Below, one piece after another: positions 34,892 to 43,801 of a stretch of 64,000 bases of DNA (the first letter of the stretch is position 1; every line of letters begins with the position of its first letter). The notes under the pieces are model-generated. The model was not told the DNA's origin and did not search any database. It was given only the letters and a program-made list of their open reading frames with translations. Both the position numbers and the translations under genes were made by a program. This stretch comes from Collinsella ihumii (lineage in GTDB: Bacteria > Actinomycetota > Coriobacteriia > Coriobacteriales > Coriobacteriaceae): positions 124,001-188,000 of the forward strand of contig NZ_FCOU01000005.1 of assembly GCF_900046475.1 (NCBI RefSeq), written 5' to 3'.

Positions 34892-36002
34892 AACTTGCAA
34901 GGTTCAATGCCCTCCCCTGCCCTCTATACATGCTTTCAAGAGAATCGATTGGAGAAGACGGACTAACATCCATTGCACTAGGTTGACGAATGGCTTATAA
35001 AAGGGGAGCCAGAATCATTCCTTGGCGCCCAGACATCCGTACGCCAGTCTCGATATACGAATTCTACAAAGGTGTAGGACGCGTTTCTGCCGAATATTCG
35101 ACATCATGAGGTTGTAACAGCTGGGAATTGGTCTGTTGTAGACAAAGAGCGGCAGCGGATGGTTATGTCGCCCTTGAGGGCTTGATCCGTAACTGAGCGA
35201 ACAATCGGCAAGTCGCATCCCCACCCGCCTACCTCTTGAAACTAAAGCAATCGTGCTATCTGCGTTCTGCCATTACAAAGGTTGCGGTGATCAAGGCCAC
35301 GTATACGATCAAACTGAGTTGACTCGCCGTGTATTTGATTTCGCCCAGACTGTCTCAATGTTTCAACTTATTCATTGTCCCAACAGAATGCACTAACGCA
35401 TCCAATACGATGCGTCGCATGAAATAGACTGTGATCGCCTTACATTCCGGTTTCGTAAGCTGCTATCTAGGTCTGAAAATGAATACCCTTACAGCCTGCT
35501 AATAATAAAGGACTTCAAATGCGTACAGCTAGGGCAAACATACATCGCATCAGAGGTCCGCACCATTTGCCTTAAGCGTATGATCCCTGCGGCTCGTTAA
35601 AACGAGTCACTCATGAAGTGGTGCAGGTATCGTTATTGCACGCAAACGTATCTGCATGATGAACATGACACAACTGAAAAGTATCGAGACACGGCGTTCC
35701 TGCGCATGATCAGGATTCTTCTTAGTCGAGAGCCCAACGCAGTGTGCCGAGCGCATTGAGCTTCTTACGCAACGACCGCCCACTCCCATTCGTCAGGTAC
35801 GCGCACAGTAAAGTGGATATCCACACACTCCTCGACGAACTGTTGAGCCGGTGCAGCCGCAATGCAACCTGATGATTCCCGCATGCAATGTAATCTGGCT
35901 ACCTACACCTCTCTATATATAAAGGAGTCGGCGGCGTTGCCCCACCTGACTTCACGTAACACGCTACATCCTGACGAGTGAGATGGCGCATACTGACAAC
36001 AC
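34892..36002. other. Gene-free region between parS cluster and rsmG
   Basis: About 1.1 kb with no credible gene: no frame has both a ribosome site and coding-like composition, and GC content is visibly lower than in flanking genes. It is bracketed by parS sites (34.8 kb and 36.0 kb). It may be a loading or spreading zone for ParB, or hold unrecognised RNA. I saw no tRNA, tmRNA or SRP RNA in it. Confidence 0.5.
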
Positions 36003-36040
36003 CATGAAAAGACCCCGATGTTTCACGTGGAACATCGGGG
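36003..36040 (-). terminator. rsmG terminator containing a parS site
   Basis: A near-perfect 28-bp palindrome CCCCGATGTT-TCACGTGG-AACATCGGGG (36013-36040) is followed on the minus strand by TCTTTTC. Its centre coincides exactly with a parS-like site TGTTTCACGTGGAACA (36019-36034). It would act as an RNA terminator and a ParB site at once. Confidence 0.8.
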
Positions 36041-36053
36041 CCTAGCATCGAGC

Positions 36054-36824
36054 TTATTGACCGAGGGGGCGCTTCCTCGCCTCCCCTACCGAACGGGGCA
36101 GCTTTATCGTCGGCTTGGAAACCTGAACGAACGAATACAGCTCACGATGACCAAAGCCATCGGGCAGGTCGAAAGACTCATGGGCCTGCAACTCCATACC
36201 ACAGAGCTTTGCAGCACTGCGCCCCTGAGCAAGCTCTTCAGAATCAGGATTGCCCTTTGAAATCAAAAGCTGTCCGTTGTGTTTAAGGAAGGGCGACGCA
36301 TACTCGATCAGAATAGGAAGCGGAGCCACAGCCCTTGCAACGACGAGATCGAATGCCTTCTTATTCTCAGCAGCATACGATTCGAGTCGATCGTGTACAC
36401 CGGTAATGCGATCTATCACCAGCTGCTCCAGACAGGCATTCACTGCCTTGATCTTCTTTCCAACAGAATCGAGAAGCACGCCAGGCAGACCGGTTACAAC
36501 ATGAAGCGGCACTCCGGGAAATCCTGCGCCGGTGCCCATATCAAGAAAGCGCGTGACCGTTGCGTCGATCAGGGGAACCAGCGATAGCGAATCAAGTATA
36601 TGGAGAACAAGAGCCTCGTTGATATCCGTGATGCGCGTAAGGTTGATGTACTGGTTTATCTGCTCAACATAAAGCAGATGCTCGACACACAGACGCGCCT
36701 GGCTGGACGTCAGATCAACATGACACGACGAAGCGAGGTCGATCAGACCATTTGCCAGGCGATTGATATCCGACTCCGAAGTCTCTAGAGGCGTAAGGAT
36801 GATCGGACGGTCCGAGGAAGCCAT
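36054..36824 (-). CDS. rsmG: 16S rRNA (G527-N7) methyltransferase
   Basis: A 256-residue Rossmann-fold methyltransferase that modifies G527 in 16S rRNA; loss gives low-level streptomycin resistance in many bacteria. The N-terminal helix INQYINLTRITD, SAM motif FLDMGTGAGFPGVPL, and VVARAVAPLPILIEY are characteristic. The ATG at 36824 follows AAGGGA. It belongs to the conserved rpmH-parB block, though a terminator separates it from jag. Confidence 0.95.
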   Translation of the reverse strand: MASSDRPIILTPLETSESDINRLANGLIDLASSCHVDLTSSQARLCVEHLLYVEQINQYINLTRITDINEALVLHILDSLSLVPLIDATVTRFLDMGTGAGFPGVPLHVVTGLPGVLLDSVGKKIKAVNACLEQLVIDRITGVHDRLESYAAENKKAFDLVVARAVAPLPILIEYASPFLKHNGQLLISKGNPDSEELAQGRSAAKLCGMELQAHESFDLPDGFGHRELYSFVQVSKPTIKLPRSVGEARKRPLGQ

Positions 36825-36883
36825 GATGCAATCCCTTCATATGGCAGAGAGATGACAGGAATACGTGAATCGAGAACTTATGG

Positions 36884-36915
36884 CAAAAAGAAAGGGCGCA
36901 CCCGAAGGCACGCCC
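36884..36915 (-). terminator. Terminator after jag/khpB
   Basis: On the minus strand GGGCGTGCC-TTCG-GGTGCGCCC (36915-36894) forms a 9-bp stem with two G-T pairs and a UUCG tetraloop, followed by TTTCTTTTT. Confidence 0.85.
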
Positions 36916-36939
36916 CTAGCATAGCGGAATCGAGGAATC

Positions 36940-37494
36940 CTAGAGCACCGTGATGACAACGCGACGCTCGGGATCCGCGCCCTCAGAGTGCGTATCAACA
37001 CGATTGTTGTCACGTAGGGCGATGTGAACCAGGCGGCGCTCATAGGCGCTCATGGGCGGAAGCGACACCGTGGAGTGCTGTCGAACCGCACGAGCGGCCG
37101 CGGAGCGAGCCATGGAGATCACCTTGTCGTGGCGACGGCTCTTATATCCTTCGACATCGACGGCAACCGGATAACGGAACCCGAGCTTCCGACTCACCAA
37201 CAGGGAGAACAACGTCTGCAGCGACTCGAGCGTGCGACCATGGCGACCGATCAACACGGCAAGATCGGGGGCGGTCACATCGAGAATCAGCTCTCCCTCG
37301 TCGCCATCGTACTCGTCGATGGGAGAATCCTGAGCATCAAAGTAGAACAGGATGTCACGGAGCACGGAAACCGCAACGTCGGCAACGGTGTCGAGCTCCT
37401 CATTAGAAAGCCCCTCACCGGCCTTGTAATGGGCGGCAATCTCGGCGTACTCCTCGACCGCGCCCTCGGTCACCTCTTCAAGCTCTTCAGACAT
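36940..37494 (-). CDS. khpB: RNA-binding protein KhpB/Jag (KH and R3H domains)
   Basis: A 184-residue protein. The start at 37494 (MSEELEEVTEGAV) is preferred because GGAG lies six bases upstream; the ATG at 37506 would place that GGAG inside the gene. The KH domain shows the GRHG loop (AVLIGRHGRTLESLQTLFSL). The R3H domain is near the C-terminus (SAYERRLVHIALRDN). The typical Jag-N domain is reduced to a short acidic region. KhpB works with KhpA on small RNAs, cell division and elongation. It sits directly after yidC, the usual partner. Confidence 0.92.
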   Translation of the reverse strand: MSEELEEVTEGAVEEYAEIAAHYKAGEGLSNEELDTVADVAVSVLRDILFYFDAQDSPIDEYDGDEGELILDVTAPDLAVLIGRHGRTLESLQTLFSLLVSRKLGFRYPVAVDVEGYKSRRHDKVISMARSAAARAVRQHSTVSLPPMSAYERRLVHIALRDNNRVDTHSEGADPERRVVITVL

Positions 37495-37536
37495 GGCATA
37501 CTCCATTAGTTAGGTACCTAAATTAACTCAATCCAC

Positions 37537-38307
37537 TTACTTCTTCTTGTGGGGGCGCTGCTTGCGCTCACGACGAACGACATTGACCTCGATCGGAGCG
37601 TTCTTCATGCGCTCCTCCTCCTCGGCCTTAGCCTTTTCGATAACCTTCTGGGTGACGAACAGCTGCTGAGCAACCTGCCACGCAGAGGAGACGTCGTAGT
37701 ACAGAAGAACACCGGCGGGAAGGCCCCATCCGATCCACAGCATCATGACGGCCATGACGACAGCCATCATGCGCATGCTCGAAGCCTGCTGGCCGGTCTG
37801 GTTGCGCGACATCCACAGCTGCGGGATGAGCGTCAGCACGGCGAACAGCGCAAGCGCGATCAGATACGGCGCGGCGGGGCCAAAGCCCTGGCTGATCGTG
37901 CCGGCCGCGGAGGCCTGCAGGTCGGGAAGGATGCCGTAGAACGAGAAGTTCTCACCGGAGAAGTACTGCGGAAGGTTGTTGAGCAGCGTGAGCAGCGCGA
38001 ACAGAATGGGCATCTGGATCAGCAGCGGCAGGCAGCTGCCGAAGGGATTGAATTTGTTCTCGGAATAGAACTTCTGCATCTCCTCGGCCTGGCGCTGAGG
38101 GTCGTCAGCGTACCTCTCCTGCAGCTCCTGGAGCTTAGGCTGGAGCACCTGCATGCGAGCCGTCGATTTGGACGACTTGAGCATCAGCGGGGTCAAGAGC
38201 AGACGCACGATGATCACGAGAATGATGATGGACAGGCCCCAGTCCACCGCAAAGCTCTGGATAAGCTTCAGGATTTGGAAGAGGATGTTAACGATCCAGT
38301 CCCACAT
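37537..38307 (-). CDS. yidC: Membrane protein insertase YidC/OxaA
   Basis: A 256-residue insertase of the Gram-positive type without a large periplasmic domain. Five membrane segments can be drawn, beginning with DWGLSIIILVIIVRLLLTPL, which contains the conserved hydrophilic-groove arginine (VRLL). The cytoplasmic loop with a charged coiled coil (LQELQERYADDPQRQAEEMQ) and the PLLIQMPILFAL helix are family marks. The C-terminal tail is strongly basic (RRERKQRPHKKK) and contacts ribosomes in relatives. The gene lies in the conserved rnpA-yidD-yidC-jag order. Confidence 0.95.
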   Translation of the reverse strand: MWDWIVNILFQILKLIQSFAVDWGLSIIILVIIVRLLLTPLMLKSSKSTARMQVLQPKLQELQERYADDPQRQAEEMQKFYSENKFNPFGSCLPLLIQMPILFALLTLLNNLPQYFSGENFSFYGILPDLQASAAGTISQGFGPAAPYLIALALFAVLTLIPQLWMSRNQTGQQASSMRMMAVVMAVMMLWIGWGLPAGVLLYYDVSSAWQVAQQLFVTQKVIEKAKAEEEERMKNAPIEVNVVRRERKQRPHKKK

Positions 38308-38333
38308 GTATAAACCTCCGTCTGTAAAGCGCC

Positions 38334-38576
38334 TTACGGCACGGGATCATAACCGCCGTCGCGCCAGGGATTGCAGCGCAGGATGCGCCGGAACCCCAGC
38401 CAACAGCCCTTGAGAACGCCGTATTTCGAGATGGCCTCGACGGCGTACTGCGAACAGGTCGGGATGTAGATGCACGAGTCGGGAAGCAAAGGCGAGATGA
38501 ATCGTTGGTAAAAACGCACCGCAGCGACGGCACAGCGTCGCGGCAGGTGCGCAAGACCACAAACCTTATTGTTCAT
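38334..38576 (-). CDS. yidD: Membrane protein insertion efficiency factor YidD
   Basis: An 80-residue YidD with the family core [28 protein letters not shown] and [17 protein letters not shown]. Its ATG overlaps the end of rnpA by 11 bp. It is thought to help YidC-dependent insertion at the inner face of the membrane. Confidence 0.95.
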   Translation of the reverse strand: MNNKVCGLAHLPRRCAVAAVRFYQRFISPLLPDSCIYIPTCSQYAVEAISKYGVLKGCWLGFRRILRCNPWRDGGYDPVP

Positions 38577-38898
38577 CGATACCCGCTCGCGAGCACAGGG
38601 ACCTGAGCGCGGCCTGCATCTCTTGCGGTGAGGACGTCTTGGTCTTCGGCGTAGCGAACAAGATCACATCAAACCCCGCGCGCGGAAACGCACAAGCGCG
38701 TGCAGCCTCACGCAGCACGCGCTTGGAACGATTGCGCACGACCGCGCAACCAAGTCGCTTTGCTGCGACGAAGGCGACCCGCCCGGGATCGCCTTCGTCC
38801 AGAGTGTTGCACGCTATCATGCGCATCAGGGGATGGCGATAGGACCTCCCCTGGTGAAAGACGCGCTCGAAGTCTTGCTTAGACTTGATCGTCCTCAT
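38566..38898 (-). CDS. rnpA: Ribonuclease P protein component
   Basis: A 110-residue RNase P protein. The RNR signature is [13 protein letters not shown] (about residues 55-68), preceded by [15 protein letters not shown]. The N-terminus ([18 protein letters not shown]) is standard. It lies 15 bp after rpmH in the universal order. Confidence 0.96.
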   Translation of the reverse strand: MRTIKSKQDFERVFHQGRSYRHPLMRMIACNTLDEGDPGRVAFVAAKRLGCAVVRNRSKRVLREAARACAFPRAGFDVILFATPKTKTSSPQEMQAALRSLCSRAGIDEQ

Positions 38899-38913
38899 GC
38901 GAGACGCATACGG

Positions 38914-39057
38914 TTATTTATCGCTAACGGTAAGGCGCTTGCGGCCCTTGGCGCGACGACGGGCGAGCACGGCACGGCCGCCCTTGGTTGCCATACGGGC
39001 GCGGAAGCCGTGAGTCTTGGCGCGCTTACGCTTATTGGGCTGATAGGTACGCTTCAT
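38914..39057 (-). CDS. rpmH: 50S ribosomal protein L34
   Basis: A 47-residue basic protein ([20 protein letters not shown]... ending LTVSDK). The start is the ATG at 39057; a longer in-frame extension is not conserved in L34. It is the first gene left of the origin. Confidence 0.97.
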   Translation of the reverse strand: MKRTYQPNKRKRAKTHGFRARMATKGGRAVLARRRAKGRKRLTVSDK

Positions 39058-39199
39058 GGTTGATTTCCTCCTGCTGCATTTTGCGTGCGATTTGCACGTT
39101 TTAGACACGTGAGCTTAGAGATTGTAGGGAATACGGCGCTCCGATGTCAATGAAAGACCACGAAAAGCTTGCAATACCTCATGCTTTGCGCACGAAGCG

Positions 39200-39345
39200 C
39201 CCACAGCACGCAGTCAACAAGTGCATCCTTTCACGTCTTTTCAGCGACTTTTCAACAGGTCACGTTGAAGATGTTGATAACTTTTCGCGACTTTTCTTCA
39301 GTTTTCAACAGTTTTAGAAAACTTGTTGAAAGCCCTGCACAAGGT
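39200..39345. promoter_or_regulatory. oriC: Origin region, left cluster of DnaA-box-like sites
   Basis: Between rpmH and the GHKL gene four box-like 9-mers are visible: TTTTCAACA (39249-39257, plus), TTATCAACA (39280-39272, minus), TTTTCAACA (39302-39310, plus) and CTTTCAACA (39332-39324, minus). All share TCAACA where E. coli has TCCACA. The GC content drops sharply here. With the 42.4-kb cluster it probably forms a bipartite origin around dnaA. Confidence 0.7.
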
Positions 39346-39399
39346 GTGCAAGCTGATATGCTAGACGGGCAGCTCAAACGAACTAGAATGCGGTGCACC

Positions 39400-40605
39400 A
39401 TGTCTGACGACTTCTACCCTTTTGTTGACTCCGGTGACCCGGCGCCGGACAACGCCCATATAACCGGTATACGTGCATCGGGCGCAGACCCTGTCGACGC
39501 AGACGGCACGGCACCGTCTGCCGAGCAGGCGACCTATGCCACGCGCATCGCCGTATACGACGACATGCTCTCCACCCCGCGCGTCATCGTCATCGCGCCC
39601 AAAGACGTGCGCTCCTATCTTGAAGAGATCACCAACACGGTCTACCGCTGCATGCGCGAGCAAGGCGGCGGCATCTCGTTGATGGTCATCCGCGAGATCG
39701 TCGAGAACTTCATCCACGCCAACTTCGTGGAACCTATCATCTCGATCCTCGACGACGGCAACACGATCCGCTTTGCGGACCAAGGTCCGGGCATCGAGGA
39801 CAAGGAGCGGGCGTTCGAGTTCGGCGTGACGAGCGCCGACCGCGACCAAAAGCGCTACATACGAGGGACGGGGGCCGGCTTTCCCATGGTCCAACAGTAT
39901 CTAGAGAACGCCGGAGGAGCGGTCTCCATCGAGGACAACCTGCACCAGGGCACCGTGGTGACCGTCTCCATCGACCCTGCGCGCGTCATGGAGATCGAGC
40001 ATGCCGCCGAGCGCGGCGGGGCAGTGCGCGGCGCACAGCCGCTGCAGGCCATGCCCCGGCAGCAGATGCCGGGCGCGCCGGGGATCGCGAACCCCATGGC
40101 ACCGAATGCGGGGGCGCCCCTGTCCTACCAGGCAGGATATACGCCGTACCCGCAGGGATACGGCTTCGGCGCGCCGGGCACCCAGGCGCCGGGCGCGTAC
40201 CCGGCGCCCCAAGGATATGCGGCCTATCAGCCGCAAGGGTATCCGCCCGCCGCATATCAGCAACCCTACCAGGCGCCCTGGCCGCAACAGCCCGCACCCC
40301 CCACCCAAGGCTGGGCCCCGCAGGCGGGCATGGGTGCGGGCGGATGGCCGCAGGAGGTCCCGCATGCAGGCGAGCCGTACGTTTCCGAACGCGGAGCGCT
40401 CGCCCTGAGCTTCCTCGCGCAGCACGGAAGCGGCGGGCCGACCGATCTTGCCGGCGCGTTCGGCTCGTCGGCGCCGACCTGGTCGCGCGAGCTTGAGACG
40501 CTGGCGCAGGTCGGACTCGTCATCAAGCGCGGCCAAAAGCGCTTCTTAACCGAGATGGGCCAGCTCTGGGCCCAAAACCATCAGCAGAACCAGCAGAACG
40601 CGTAA
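39400..40605 (+). CDS. GHKL-ATPase and winged-helix protein adjacent to dnaA
   Basis: A 401-residue protein starting MSDDFYPFVDSGD; an ATG at 39388 is equally possible and neither has a good ribosome site. Residues about 60-210 form a GHKL (histidine-kinase-like) ATPase: N-box IREIVENFIHANF, G1 DQGPGIED, G2 GTGAGFPMVQQYL. No dimerisation/phospho-histidine region is present, so it is closer to anti-sigma or MutL-type ATPases. A Q/P/G/Y-rich linker follows. The C-terminal 70 residues look like a winged helix (ALSFLAQHGSGGPTDLAGAF, LAQVGLVIKRGQKRFL). It is 10 bp from dnaA and spans the origin, so a link to initiation is plausible. Confidence 0.75.
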   Translation: MSDDFYPFVDSGDPAPDNAHITGIRASGADPVDADGTAPSAEQATYATRIAVYDDMLSTPRVIVIAPKDVRSYLEEITNTVYRCMREQGGGISLMVIREIVENFIHANFVEPIISILDDGNTIRFADQGPGIEDKERAFEFGVTSADRDQKRYIRGTGAGFPMVQQYLENAGGAVSIEDNLHQGTVVTVSIDPARVMEIEHAAERGGAVRGAQPLQAMPRQQMPGAPGIANPMAPNAGAPLSYQAGYTPYPQGYGFGAPGTQAPGAYPAPQGYAAYQPQGYPPAAYQQPYQAPWPQQPAPPTQGWAPQAGMGAGGWPQEVPHAGEPYVSERGALALSFLAQHGSGGPTDLAGAFGSSAPTWSRELETLAQVGLVIKRGQKRFLTEMGQLWAQNHQQNQQNA

Positions 40606-40615
40606 GGGGTGAACC

Positions 40616-42337
40616 ATGGATAACGATGCACGACTGCTTCTCGACGACGTCATCGCCTGCTGCCAGCGCGACGGGCTCGACGCACGGCTCGTCAACATGC
40701 TCGCCGGCGCACAGGCGACCGATCTGAATGAAGACGCCCTGACCATCGAGGCCCCCAGTCGATTCGCCTATTCCTATCTCGTCAAGCAGCGGGCGACCAT
40801 CGAGCGCTATCTCGAGGAGATCGCCTTCGCCCCCTTGGCGCTCATGGTCACCGCGCCGCAGGCCCCCGCGGCAGCTCGCCCGACAGCGGAAGCGGCGGAG
40901 CAGGCTGGCAGCCCCTCCACGCCGGCCGCAGCCGCCCCCGGCACCGCGTCCGTCGCGGCGGAAGCGGCCGCGACGGCGGAGGCCTCCTATGCAGCAGCAG
41001 CTGCACCCTCCCCCGCCATCGACCCCGTTCCGCCGCAGTTCCACGGCGGCCCAGCCCTGGCGCGGGCGGACGAGGGCGACCGACGGGTCAGCATCAACAA
41101 CACGCTGTCGCCCGAGCAGTTCAAGAGCATGATGGCCGCCATGAAACAGGGCGGGAACACGGCACCGGCACCTCGCATGCCCGAGGCCGCCGCCCCCACC
41201 ATCGAAGAGCAGCAGCACCCGGCGGCATCGTCCGGCATCAGCGCCAAGTACACGTTCGAGAACTTCGTCCTCGGCGACGAGAACCGGCACGCCTACCAGT
41301 CGGCCGCGCGCTTCGCGGCGTTCGCCGACGAGCCCGGCCAGTGCACGAGCCTGTTCATCTACGGCAACTCCGGCCTGGGCAAGACGCACCTGCTGTTCGC
41401 GATCCAAAACTACATCGCGACCGAGAAGCCCTGGATGCGCGTGAAGTACGCCAACAGCCAGGCCTATATCGACGACTACATGCGCGACCTGGGCGCCCAG
41501 CGCGGGCCCGGCGAGCCGATCATGCGCGAATACCGCAACGCCGACGTCCTCATCATCGACGACATCCAGAACATCATCGGCCGCCAGGCGTCCATCGAGT
41601 TCTTCTTCCAGCTCGTCGACGAGTTCATCCGCGAGAGCAAGAAGATCGTCATCGCCAGCGACCGCGCGCCCAAGAAGCTCGGCATGGACGAGCGCCTTAC
41701 GAGCCGCTTCAATTCCGGCATGCTGTGCCTGGTCTCAGAGCCGACCTTCGAGACCAAGTACCGCATCCTCAAGTACTACTACGAGCACACGCTGCGCGCC
41801 GAGCGCCCCGTCTCCCGAGACGGCGCGGGCGCGTCCATCCTGGACGGCATCGCGCTGGAGGAGGGCACGCTCACCGACGATCACCTGCGGCACATGGCGG
41901 AGATCTCGGGCAACAACATCCGCGAGCTCGAAAGCTTCTGCGAGCGGTGCTCGGGTTTGAGCTACGAGAAGGAGCGCGCGGGATCCGAGCTCACCGCCGC
42001 AGATATCGACGCCGTGGCCGACGAGTACTTCGACACAGCGCGCAAGGTGGTCAAGCCGGCGACCATCCAGGCGGTCGTGGAGGAGTTCTATCACGTCAGC
42101 CATGCCGACCTCATCGGCCGCAAGCAGACCAAAGACATCGCGTTTCCGCGCCATGTCGCCATCTTCCTCATCCACCAGATGTGCGACCTGTCGCTGCCGG
42201 CCATCGGTTCGCTGTTCGGCCGCAACCACGCGACCGTCGTGCACAGCCTGAACGTCATCGAAAAGAAGCGCGGGGAGGAGGCGGCTTTCTCCGAACAGCT
42301 CCAGCAGCTCTCGAACATCGTTCTGATCAAGTCCTGA
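40616..42337 (+). CDS. dnaA: Chromosomal replication initiator DnaA
   Basis: A 573-residue initiator. Domain I is at residues 1-85; domain II is a long A/P-rich linker of about 130 residues. The AAA+ domain has Walker A YGNSGLGKTHLL, Walker B VLIIDDIQN, sensor I IVIASDRAP and box VII RLTSRFNSGM. Domain IV ends in FGRNHATVVHSL: the usual GRDHTTV is changed, with N537 at the position of E. coli D433 and A539 at T435, both base-contacting residues. The ATG follows AAGGGG. The local boxes read TTWTCAACA, which fits altered recognition. Confidence 0.96.
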   Translation: MDNDARLLLDDVIACCQRDGLDARLVNMLAGAQATDLNEDALTIEAPSRFAYSYLVKQRATIERYLEEIAFAPLALMVTAPQAPAAARPTAEAAEQAGSPSTPAAAAPGTASVAAEAAATAEASYAAAAAPSPAIDPVPPQFHGGPALARADEGDRRVSINNTLSPEQFKSMMAAMKQGGNTAPAPRMPEAAAPTIEEQQHPAASSGISAKYTFENFVLGDENRHAYQSAARFAAFADEPGQCTSLFIYGNSGLGKTHLLFAIQNYIATEKPWMRVKYANSQAYIDDYMRDLGAQRGPGEPIMREYRNADVLIIDDIQNIIGRQASIEFFFQLVDEFIRESKKIVIASDRAPKKLGMDERLTSRFNSGMLCLVSEPTFETKYRILKYYYEHTLRAERPVSRDGAGASILDGIALEEGTLTDDHLRHMAEISGNNIRELESFCERCSGLSYEKERAGSELTAADIDAVADEYFDTARKVVKPATIQAVVEEFYHVSHADLIGRKQTKDIAFPRHVAIFLIHQMCDLSLPAIGSLFGRNHATVVHSLNVIEKKRGEEAAFSEQLQQLSNIVLIKS

Positions 42338-42578
42338 CAGGCTGTTGAAAAGTGCGTGAAAGGTTTGAGAAAACTTGTCGAAAGACCGTGCGATACTGTG
42401 GATGAATTCGCGGCGCACAGGCGCGTGTCGAAAACAGCCTCAGTTCTCGACACGCGCAGATTGAAAACTTTTCTGCACCGACCTGAGCAAACGCGGGTTA
42501 TCAACAGGTTCGACGGGCTTATTACTACTATTTGGTATAGGTATATATAGATAGATATAAAACGGAAGGGACGAGCAC
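42338..42578. promoter_or_regulatory. oriC: Origin region between dnaA and dnaN
   Basis: Box-like sites: TTTTCAACA (42351-42343, minus), TCATCCACA (42405-42397, minus) and TTATCAACA (42498-42506, plus). An 11-bp perfect stem GCGCGTGTCGA / TCGACACGCGC (42421-42457) stands between them. The tract 42520-42562 is almost pure A/T and is the best candidate for the unwinding element; it also leads into dnaN. Confidence 0.75.
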
Positions 42579-43682
42579 ATGAGATTCACCGTCAGCCAGC
42601 CTGCACTTGCGGAGGCACTCGGAATAGTCATGAAGGGCGTAGCGAGCGCAAGCACGCTCCCCATCCTCTCGGGTGTCTTGATTCGCGCCACCGACGGGGT
42701 GCTTGAGTTCCAAACGTCGAACTACACCATCTCGATCCGTCACCGCATCGCGGCGCGCGTCGAGGAGGAGGGGGACACGGTCATCCCGTGCAAGATGCTC
42801 TCGAACATCACCAAGACGCTGCCCGATGCGCCGGTCTCCTTTGAGATCTCGGATCGCCAGGTGCGCATCACGTGTGAGAAGAGCTCGTTCAAGCTGAACA
42901 CGCTCGACCCAACCGATTTCCCCGAGTTCCCGACCATCGCGCTCGAGCGCTCCGTCGAGCTTCCGTGCGACATCCTCTCCGAGATGGTGTCGCGCGTGTG
43001 GCGCGTGACGTCGACCGACAAGAACCGCCCGGTGCTGAACGGCGTGTTCATGACGGTCGAGAACAACACCGTGCGCCTCGTGGCGACCGACTCCTACCGT
43101 CTGGCCGTGTGCGACACCCAGGTCGAGACGTCTTCGCTCGAGGGGAGCTTCGAGCTGAACGTTCCCGCCGAGGCCTTCAACGACGCGTTGAACATCATGG
43201 GCAGCCAGCCCACCATCATGGTCGGCTCGACCGACACGCAGGTCGTGTTCGCCGCCGGCAACACCACGTACGTGTCGCGTCGCATCGAGGGCAACTACCC
43301 CAACTACAAGGCCCTGCTGCCGCCGACCTGCGCGACGACCGTCAAGATCAACGTCGAGGCGTTCTCCGCGGCCCTGAAGCGCGTGGCCGTCGTGGCGCAG
43401 GCGAACTCCGCGGTGAAGTTCGAGATCTCTGCTGAGGCGGGCACGATGGGGCTGTCGGCCATTTCCAACGATCAGGACCAGGCCGCCGAGACGGTGGACG
43501 TCGAGGTCGAGGGCGCTTCGGGCGTCATCGCGTTCAACTACCACTACATCTTCGGCTGCCTGAACGTGCTGAACCGCGAGAAGGAGATTACCCTCGAGCT
43601 GCAAAGCTACAGCCAGGCGGGCATCTTCAAGGCCTACGACAAGATCAATTACCTCTACCTGGTCATGCCGGTGCGCATCTAG
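42579..43682 (+). CDS. dnaN: DNA polymerase III beta sliding clamp
   Basis: A 367-residue clamp with the three-domain repeat. MRFTVSQPALAEALGIVMKG opens domain I; the C-terminus YLVMPVRI is the standard end that binds partner peptides. FPEFPTI, TDSYRLAVCDT and NYPNYKALLP are typical clamp motifs. It follows dnaA and starts after GAAGGGA. Confidence 0.97.
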   Translation: MRFTVSQPALAEALGIVMKGVASASTLPILSGVLIRATDGVLEFQTSNYTISIRHRIAARVEEEGDTVIPCKMLSNITKTLPDAPVSFEISDRQVRITCEKSSFKLNTLDPTDFPEFPTIALERSVELPCDILSEMVSRVWRVTSTDKNRPVLNGVFMTVENNTVRLVATDSYRLAVCDTQVETSSLEGSFELNVPAEAFNDALNIMGSQPTIMVGSTDTQVVFAAGNTTYVSRRIEGNYPNYKALLPPTCATTVKINVEAFSAALKRVAVVAQANSAVKFEISAEAGTMGLSAISNDQDQAAETVDVEVEGASGVIAFNYHYIFGCLNVLNREKEITLELQSYSQAGIFKAYDKINYLYLVMPVRI

Positions 43683-43690
43683 CTGCCTTT

Positions 43691-43777
43691 CCCCTGATGA
43701 ATTTTTAGGGACTGTCCCTAAAAATTCATCAGGGGGCTGGTGCGGCTGAATTTTTAGGGACAGTCCCTAAAAATTCA
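43691..43777. repeat. Two tandem palindromes with AGGGAC/GTCCCT core
   Basis: The first palindrome has 22-bp perfect arms around a single T (43691-43735); the second has 15-bp arms around a single A (43747-43777). Both contain TTTTTAGGGAC and its complement, the core also seen at 11503-11523. They separate dnaN from the recF ribosome site. Confidence 0.9.
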
Positions 43778-43801
43778 TCAGGGGAAAGGAGGTGACCCCG
43801 G

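Noticed and set aside
43691-43777. CRISPR-like tandem repeats
   Set aside because: Only two palindromic units of unequal length, with no spacer series and no cas genes.
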